Shown here in pieces: positions 13,826-18,695 of a stretch of DNA of 18,695 nucleotides (within the stretch, counting starts at the first letter, position 1; each line of letters starts with the position of its first letter). The notes below the pieces were generated by a model that saw only the letters and a program-made list of their open reading frames with translations, was not told the DNA's origin and searched no databases. The position numbers and the translations under genes are program-made. Source of the DNA: Desulfuromonadales bacterium (lineage in GTDB: Bacteria > Desulfobacterota > Desulfuromonadia > Desulfuromonadales > BM103); the NCBI GenBank assembly GCA_030630015.1, contig DAOVNV010000013.1, positions 1 to 18,695 on the forward strand, written 5' to 3'.

Positions 13826-15157
13826 ATGATGAAACCTTATGTCCTGGTTAAGAAGATAGTTGTTTTGTGCCTGGGTATCTTTTGGGCCGTGATGCCCCTG
13901 ATGGCGACTGCAGAGACCACGTCGGGGTTGTTGCCTGCAGTGCGAGTTGCCGGACCGATCAATCCTGTCGTGGCCAGTTTCATCGTTGCGGAACTGGAAA
14001 AGGCCAATCAGTCTGATGCGCGGGCTTTCCTTATCGAGATGGATACCCCCGGAGGTCTCGATTCGGCCATGCGTGAAATTATCCAGGCCTTGTTGTCTTC
14101 CGATCTGCCCGTGATCGTCTATATTTCTCCACCCGGCGCCAGGGCGGCCTCGGCTGGCGCCTTCATTACCCTGGCAGCCGATTTTGCGGTGATGGCTCCC
14201 GGTACGAATATCGGAGCGGCAACCCCGGTTTCAATCGGTGCGGTCGGCAACGGCAGTACTGAAGATAGCACCATGAAGGCCAAAATCATCAATGACGCTG
14301 TTGCCTACGCCCGTTCGATTGCCGAGCAGCGTGGTCGCAACGTTGATTGGGCGGAGCGGATAGTCAGGGAAAGTATCTCGACGCCGGCTAGCGAAGCTTT
14401 CGAGTTGAGAGTGATCGATCTTATCTCGAACAGCGTAGCTGATCTTCTCCGGGATTTGGATGGTCGTGTCTACCTGCGTGGCGGCAAAGAGCAACAACTG
14501 ATACTGGGCGATGTTGAGATTACCTATGCCGAGATGAACATGAGGCAGCAGATTCTCAACACGATCAGCAATCCGACCGTGGCCTATCTGCTCATGATGC
14601 TCGGCATCCTCGGGATTTTCTTTGAAATATCACAGCCAGGCGTGATTCTTCCGGGAGTTGTTGGTGCAATTGCCCTGCTGCTGGCTTTTTTCGCATTTCA
14701 GACCCTGCCGATCAGTTATGCCGGCGTCCTGTTGATCCTGTTGGCAGTCGTCCTGTTCATTCTTGAAGTCTATGTCACTTCATTCGGGATGCTGTCTGTG
14801 GGAGGGGTCATTGCGCTCGGGTTCGGTTCGCTGATGCTGATCGATTCACCCGAGCCCTACCTGCAAATTTCCAGGACAGTGATCGTGGCGACTGTGGCTG
14901 CTTTCAGTTTGTCGTTCGGACTCTGTCTATATTTCATTGTGCGTACCCAGAGACGGCGTTTCCAGTCCGGACACGAAGGTCTGGTCGGTGAACAGGGGCA
15001 TGCCGTGACGTCGGTCCATGACGCCGGCACCGTATTCGTCCACGGAGAGTATTGGGAGGCCTTTTCCGAGGAGCCGATCAGCCAGGAAGAATCGATTGAG
15101 GTTGTTCAATTGGCGCCGAATATGCGTCTCGAAGTCAAAAAGGCAATTAAGGGCTGA
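13826..15157 (+). CDS. nfeD: NfeD-family membrane serine protease (ClpP-class)
   Basis: The 443-residue protein has the long NfeD layout. A signal peptide (about 1-29, MATAE cut region) leads into a ClpP/SppA-like serine protease domain at about 35-210, with S109 in ARAASAGAFI and the general-base candidate K153 in KAKIINDAVAYARS. Several membrane helices follow at about 250-375. A short soluble beta-barrel (OB-like NfeD) domain ends it at about 385-443. In archaeal relatives the Ser-Lys dyad cleaves the C-terminal hydrophobic part of the partner stomatin, and the slipin gene 47 bases downstream fits that pairing. Membrane quality control is therefore the likely role, inferred from family. 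ATG 13826 is followed by a second ATG at 13829. Neither has a Shine-Dalgarno site, and a promoter sits immediately upstream. Confidence 0.9.
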   Translation: MMKPYVLVKKIVVLCLGIFWAVMPLMATAETTSGLLPAVRVAGPINPVVASFIVAELEKANQSDARAFLIEMDTPGGLDSAMREIIQALLSSDLPVIVYISPPGARAASAGAFITLAADFAVMAPGTNIGAATPVSIGAVGNGSTEDSTMKAKIINDAVAYARSIAEQRGRNVDWAERIVRESISTPASEAFELRVIDLISNSVADLLRDLDGRVYLRGGKEQQLILGDVEITYAEMNMRQQILNTISNPTVAYLLMMLGILGIFFEISQPGVILPGVVGAIALLLAFFAFQTLPISYAGVLLILLAVVLFILEVYVTSFGMLSVGGVIALGFGSLMLIDSPEPYLQISRTVIVATVAAFSLSFGLCLYFIVRTQRRRFQSGHEGLVGEQGHAVTSVHDAGTVFVHGEYWEAFSEEPISQEESIEVVQLAPNMRLEVKKAIKG

Positions 15158-15165
15158 GTTAAGGG

Positions 15166-15186
15166 CAGTGCTCAGCACTCAGCACT
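15166..15186. repeat. Short tandem/inverted heptamer repeat between nfeD and slipin
   Basis: The heptamers CAGTGCT (15166-15172), CAGCACT (15173-15179) and CAGCACT (15180-15186) stand in a row. The first two form the palindrome AGTGCT-C-AGCACT. It lies between the nfeD stop and the slipin Shine-Dalgarno site and could form a small hairpin that affects relative translation; function unknown. Confidence 0.5.
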
Positions 15187-15204
15187 CTTCCATCGGAGGT
15201 TACT

Positions 15205-15948
15205 ATGTTTATAGCTTGGGTCATTCTGATAACGGCTATTGTTGGTGTCATCGGCAGCGCAGTCAGGGTCCTTTACGAGTATGAACGGGGCGTGGTTTTC
15301 CGCCTGGGCCGTTATTCCGGGGTTAAGGGCCCCGGGTTGAGATTTATTATCCCGGTTGTTGACAAGCTGATCAAGGTCAGCTTACGCACAGTCGCGATGG
15401 ATGTGCCCCCGCAGGACGTGATCACCAAGGATAATGTTTCGATCAAGGTCAATGCAGTTACCTACTTCAGGGTTCTTGAGCCTGAAAAAGCACTGATCGA
15501 GGTTGAAGACTATCTGTATGCTACAAGTCAACTTGCCCAGACCACCCTGCGTAGCGTACTTGGCCAGGCGGAGTTGGACGAACTGCTGTCTCATCGCGAG
15601 AAAATCAATCAGCAGCTACAGGTGATCCTTGATCGCCAGACGGATCCTTGGGGCGTCAAGGTCTCCAACGTGGAAATCAAGCATGTGGATCTGCCTTCGG
15701 AAATGCAGCGCGCCATGGCGCGTCAGGCCGAGGCAGAGCGGGAAAGACGCGCCAAGGTTATCCATGCTGCCGGTGAACATGAAGCGTCGACGCGCCTTTC
15801 CGAAGCGGCCCGGGTGCTCTCGACTGCAAATGGTGCCTTGCAGTTGCGCTTTCTGCAGACACTGACGGAGATCGCGACCGAGAAGAACTCTACCATCCTG
15901 TTCCCGGTCCCGATCGACTTACTCAAGCCGTTTCTGGACAAGGAATAG
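15205..15948 (+). CDS. Slipin / stomatin-like SPFH-domain protein
   Basis: The 247-residue protein begins with one hydrophobic N-terminal hairpin or helix (about 1-22), then an SPFH/band 7 domain at about 23-175 (YEYERGVVFRLGRYSGVKGPG, DVITKDNVSIKVNAVTYFRV). A charged coiled coil follows (about 168-202, MARQAEAERERRAKVIHAAG). The C-terminus is ILFPVPIDLLKPF, the hydrophobic end that NfeD-type proteases recognise in the partner. Members form large membrane-bound oligomers that organise proteins in microdomains. GGAGG (15195-15199) lies 5 bases before the ATG. Pairing with nfeD in one unit is the classical gene context. Substrates of the complex here are unknown. Confidence 0.92.
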   Translation: MFIAWVILITAIVGVIGSAVRVLYEYERGVVFRLGRYSGVKGPGLRFIIPVVDKLIKVSLRTVAMDVPPQDVITKDNVSIKVNAVTYFRVLEPEKALIEVEDYLYATSQLAQTTLRSVLGQAELDELLSHREKINQQLQVILDRQTDPWGVKVSNVEIKHVDLPSEMQRAMARQAEAERERRAKVIHAAGEHEASTRLSEAARVLSTANGALQLRFLQTLTEIATEKNSTILFPVPIDLLKPFLDKE

Positions 15949-16096
15949 ATGCTCAATAAATCAACTGTTTGCGTGGTGATGAACCGGGTCGGTCTGCTGC
16001 AGCGATCGGTTTCGTCAGCGTGTTCCGAGGCAAGTTGCGAAAGAGGGTAATTATTATCAGTTAATTCAATAGGTTAAAATATAACGGCTTTTTGTC

Positions 16097-16127
16097 TTGA
16101 CACTCCTGACGGCAGTTTGTTTATATG
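16097..16127 (+). promoter_or_regulatory. Candidate sigma-70 promoter of pyruvate carboxylase
   Basis: A perfect -35 hexamer TTGACA (16097-16102) is followed by TTTATATG (16120-16127). The -10 hexamer could be TTTATA (17-base spacer) or TATATG (19-base spacer), both imperfect. The leader to ATG 16253 would be roughly 120 bases. Confidence 0.45.
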
Positions 16128-16143
16128 TCATCCTGAAATGACA
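16126..16143. promoter_or_regulatory. Operator-like palindrome overlapping the pyc promoter
   Basis: TGTCAT (16126-16131) and ATGACA (16138-16143) are exact inverted repeats with a 6-base gap. They straddle the predicted -10/start region, where a repressor would block initiation. A third TGTCAT occurs at 16190-16195. No binding protein can be named. Confidence 0.35.
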
Positions 16144-16252
16144 CGTAAGTATTTATATTTATTGAAAAATTTTATTCATAGTAAAAAAATGTCATGGTCT
16201 GCCTCCGCTTGTTGGAAGAGTCTTCATGCGGGGTTGTCAGAGGGAGAAAAAG

Positions 16253-18695
16253 ATGCCGGCTAAGAAGTTTTGTAAAGTCATGGCCGCGAATCGCGGTGAA
16301 ATCGCCATTCGTATTTTCCGCGCCTGTACGGAACTCGGAATCAGCACTGTTGCCATTTATTCCGATGAGGACAAGCTGTCGTTGCATCGCTACAAGGCGG
16401 ACGAGGCTTACCTGGTCGGCAAGGGAAAGAGCCCGATTGATGCCTACCTGAGCATCGATGAGATTGTTGATCTCGCCCGCAAGAAAGAGGTCGATGCGAT
16501 CCATCCCGGATACGGCTTCCTCTCCGAGAACGCCGAGTTTGCCGAGGCCTGCGAAAGAGCCGGCATCGCATTCATCGGGCCACCTCCCGGAATTCAGCGT
16601 TTGGTTGGCGATAAGGTGTCGGGACGCAAGGTTGCCGTCGAGGCCGGCGTACCGGTGGTCCCTGGAACAGAAGAGGCGATCCGGAGCGAGGAAGAGGCTC
16701 TGATCTTTGCCAAGGCAGCCGGCTACCCGGTCATTGTCAAGGCCAGCGCCGGCGGCGGCGGACGTGGTATGCGCGTGGCCCACAACCAGAAAGAACTGCT
16801 CGAGGGGCTCAAGTCAGCTGCCTCGGAAGCCCGGGCTGCTTTCGGTGATGCTACGGTTTTCCTCGAGAAGTACATCGAAAGCCCCAAACACGTCGAAGTC
16901 CAGATTCTTGGCGACCAGCATGGCAACATCGTTCATTTCTATGAACGCGATTGTTCAATTCAGCGCCGTCATCAGAAGGTGATCGAAATTGCCCCCTCGC
17001 TTTATTTGAACAATAAGAAGCGCAAGGAAATCTGCGACTATGCCCTGGCCCTGGCCAACCATGTCGGTTACATCAATGCCGGCACGGTCGAGTTCCTGAT
17101 GGACAAGCAGGGCAAGTTCTACTTCATCGAGGTAAATCCGCGCATCCAGGTCGAACATACTGTGACCGAACTGGTGACCATGCGCAACCTGGTTCAGGCC
17201 CAGATCCGGATCGCCCAAGGCTACAAACTGACCGATCCGGAAATCGGTATAAAGAGCCAGAAGGACATAGAACTGCGCGGTTATGCCATCCAGAGCCGGA
17301 TTACCACCGAGGATCCCAAGAATGACTTCGCCCCCGATTTCGGGACCATCAAGGCTTACCGGACCGCGGCCGGTTTCGGGGTGCGTCTTGATGCAGCGGC
17401 CGGTTACGCCGGGGCCGTGATCACTCCGCATTACGATTCGCTGCTGGTCAAGATCTCAAGCTGGGGCCTGACCTTTGCTGATGCCTCGCGAACTATGCAT
17501 CGTGCCCTCCAGGAGTTCCGCATCCGTGGGGTCAAAACCAACATCGGCTTCCTCGAAAAGGTTATCACTCACCCAACGTTCCTTGAGGGGGCCTGCGACA
17601 CGTCCTTCCTTGATGAACACCCGGAAGTGTTCCAACTACCGGTCAAGCAGGACCGTGCCAACAAGATTCTCAGTCTCATTGGTCACACCACGGTCAACGG
17701 CTACCCCGGCATCGCGCCGGAGAAACGCCTGAATTTCCGCGATCTGCGTGAGCCAACTATTCCGGAAGTGACCTATGGTCAACAGCATCCGCGCGGTACG
17801 CGCGACATTCTGCTGGACAAGGGGCCCGAGGGACTGGCGGACTGGGCACGCAAGCACAAGCAGTTGCTGATCACCGATACCACTTGGCGCGATGCGCACC
17901 AATCCCTGCTGGCGACCCGGGTCCGCACCCACGATCTCGAAGCAATCGCCGAGGCGACCGCCCATCTCGGTGGTGGTTTGTTTTCTCTGGAGATGTGGGG
18001 CGGCGCAACCTATGACGTCTCGATGCGTTTTCTCACCGAGGACCCCTGGGAGCGGCTTGTTCGCCTGCGCAAAAAGGTTCCGAATATCCTGTTCCAGATG
18101 CTGTTGCGTGGTTCCAACGCGGTCGGTTACACCAACTATCCGGATAACGTGGTTCAGAAGTTCACTGCCAAGGCTGCCGAGTGCGGGATTGACGTGTTCC
18201 GTATTTTCGATTCCCTGAACTGGACCAAGGGTATGATGGTGGCCATGGATGCAGTGCGGGAGCGGACCAGTGCGGTGTGCGAGGCCTCTATGTGCTACAC
18301 CGGAGATATCCTCGACCCGAAGCGGGATAAATACCCGTTGCAATATTACATTGACCTGGCCAAAGAGCTGGAAAAGATGGGCGCTCATATTCTGGCCATT
18401 AAGGATATGGCTGGACTGCTCAAACCCTTCGCGGCTGAAAAGCTGGTCAAGGCGCTCAAGAATGAGATCGGTATCCCGATCCATCTACATACTCACGATA
18501 CGTCGAGTAATGGTGGGTCAATGCTGTTGATGGCCGCACAGGCCGGTGTCGATATTGTCGATGTGGCGATATCTTCGGTCTCCGGGTTGACCGCCCAGCC
18601 GAACATGAATGCTCTACTGGCTACCCTCGAAGGGACCATTTGGGATCCGCAGCTCAATCAGCCGGGCCTCCAACTTCTAGCCAATTACTGGGAGA
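16253..18695 (+). CDS. pyc: Pyruvate carboxylase, N-terminal 814 residues (cut by window edge)
   Basis: The enzyme makes oxaloacetate from pyruvate, bicarbonate and ATP, feeding the citric acid cycle and gluconeogenesis. Visible parts: a biotin carboxylase domain at about 3-460, with HPGYGFLSEN, ATP loop ASAGGGGRGMR (164-174) and EVNPRIQVEHTVTE (293-306); then the carboxyltransferase barrel from about 538, with TDTTWRDAHQSLLATR (metal ligand D542), K717 in AIKDMAG (carbamylated lysine in the family) and metal ligands H746 and H748 in LHTHD. The order biotin carboxylase-transferase in one chain marks pyruvate carboxylase rather than the split oxaloacetate decarboxylase type. The frame runs open to the last base; the rest of the transferase and the biotin carrier lie outside. 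ATG 16253 has AGGGAG about 6 bases upstream. Its upstream neighbour is slipin, a functionally unrelated gene. Confidence 0.96.
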   Translation, partial: MPAKKFCKVMAANRGEIAIRIFRACTELGISTVAIYSDEDKLSLHRYKADEAYLVGKGKSPIDAYLSIDEIVDLARKKEVDAIHPGYGFLSENAEFAEACERAGIAFIGPPPGIQRLVGDKVSGRKVAVEAGVPVVPGTEEAIRSEEEALIFAKAAGYPVIVKASAGGGGRGMRVAHNQKELLEGLKSAASEARAAFGDATVFLEKYIESPKHVEVQILGDQHGNIVHFYERDCSIQRRHQKVIEIAPSLYLNNKKRKEICDYALALANHVGYINAGTVEFLMDKQGKFYFIEVNPRIQVEHTVTELVTMRNLVQAQIRIAQGYKLTDPEIGIKSQKDIELRGYAIQSRITTEDPKNDFAPDFGTIKAYRTAAGFGVRLDAAAGYAGAVITPHYDSLLVKISSWGLTFADASRTMHRALQEFRIRGVKTNIGFLEKVITHPTFLEGACDTSFLDEHPEVFQLPVKQDRANKILSLIGHTTVNGYPGIAPEKRLNFRDLREPTIPEVTYGQQHPRGTRDILLDKGPEGLADWARKHKQLLITDTTWRDAHQSLLATRVRTHDLEAIAEATAHLGGGLFSLEMWGGATYDVSMRFLTEDPWERLVRLRKKVPNILFQMLLRGSNAVGYTNYPDNVVQKFTAKAAECGIDVFRIFDSLNWTKGMMVAMDAVRERTSAVCEASMCYTGDILDPKRDKYPLQYYIDLAKELEKMGAHILAIKDMAGLLKPFAAEKLVKALKNEIGIPIHLHTHDTSSNGGSMLLMAAQAGVDIVDVAISSVSGLTAQPNMNALLATLEGTIWDPQLNQPGLQLLANYWE

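Larger units (their letters stand above)
15949..16252. other. 304-bp AT-rich intergenic leader upstream of pyc
   Basis: This gap holds no convincing gene. Its first 90 bases are of average composition and show no clear terminator for slipin. From about 16050 it turns AT-rich, with a sigma-70-like promoter (16097-16127), an operator-like palindrome (16126-16143) and poly-A/T stretches (16145-16190). A 24-codon frame beginning at 16189 overlaps the pyc start out of frame and has no ribosome binding site. The length leaves room for a regulatory leader or small RNA, but no known riboswitch motif was recognised. Confidence 0.6.

Noticed and set aside
16189..16263. 24-codon upstream reading frame overlapping the pyc start
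   Set aside because: No Shine-Dalgarno site and no conserved-looking peptide; probably chance.

Overview
The window reads as a slice of a Desulfuromonadales-type genome (Desulfuromonas, Pelobacter or Geobacter relatives). The assignment rests on gene content rather than any marker gene: a RodZ-like helix-turn-helix membrane protein, many receiver-domain proteins, a YhaM-type OB-HD nuclease, coaBC beside a family 4 uracil-DNA glycosylase and a zinc-dependent phospholipase C, a long NfeD plus slipin pair, and single-chain pyruvate carboxylase. I found no rRNA, tRNA, CRISPR array, phage gene or transposase.

Layout. Positions 1-4748 (+) hold the tail of a TPR protein, a RodZ-like protein, a zinc-ribbon/receiver protein, a purine nucleoside phosphorylase, a receiver-only protein, a UspA protein, a perfect 19-bp hairpin terminator, and a receiver-histidine kinase. 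Positions 4816-9628 (+) hold a tightly packed run: FAD-dependent dehydrogenase, OB-HD nuclease, metallo-beta-lactamase-fold hydrolase, a 141-bp foldback repeat, and CoaBC. Next come a secreted phospholipase C (-) and a divergent uracil-DNA glycosylase (+). A GC-rich terminator then separates the glycosylase from a convergent minus-strand pair, a sigma-54 activator response regulator followed by an MscS channel, with a 37-bp relative of the foldback repeat between them. NfeD and slipin (+) follow, then a 304-bp AT-rich leader and the first 814 codons of pyruvate carboxylase, cut by the window edge.

Functionally, most genes are housekeeping or metabolic: CoA synthesis, anaplerosis, purine salvage and base-excision repair. 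Around them sits a dense signalling set of four receiver-containing proteins, two of which have no DNA-binding or catalytic output domain. Membrane-quality functions (RodZ-like, MscS, NfeD-slipin, phospholipase C) recur.

The most distinctive non-coding signal is the 141-bp element at 8279-8419. It has 14-bp imperfect terminal inverted repeats, an internal 19-bp direct repeat around a small hairpin, and an exact 8-bp flanking duplication that carries the ribosome binding site of coaBC. Its ends recur as a 37-bp solo element at 12282-12318, where it touches the stop codon of the sigma-54 activator. Several start sites were moved from the longest reading frame, using Shine-Dalgarno sites, promoter positions and family lengths.
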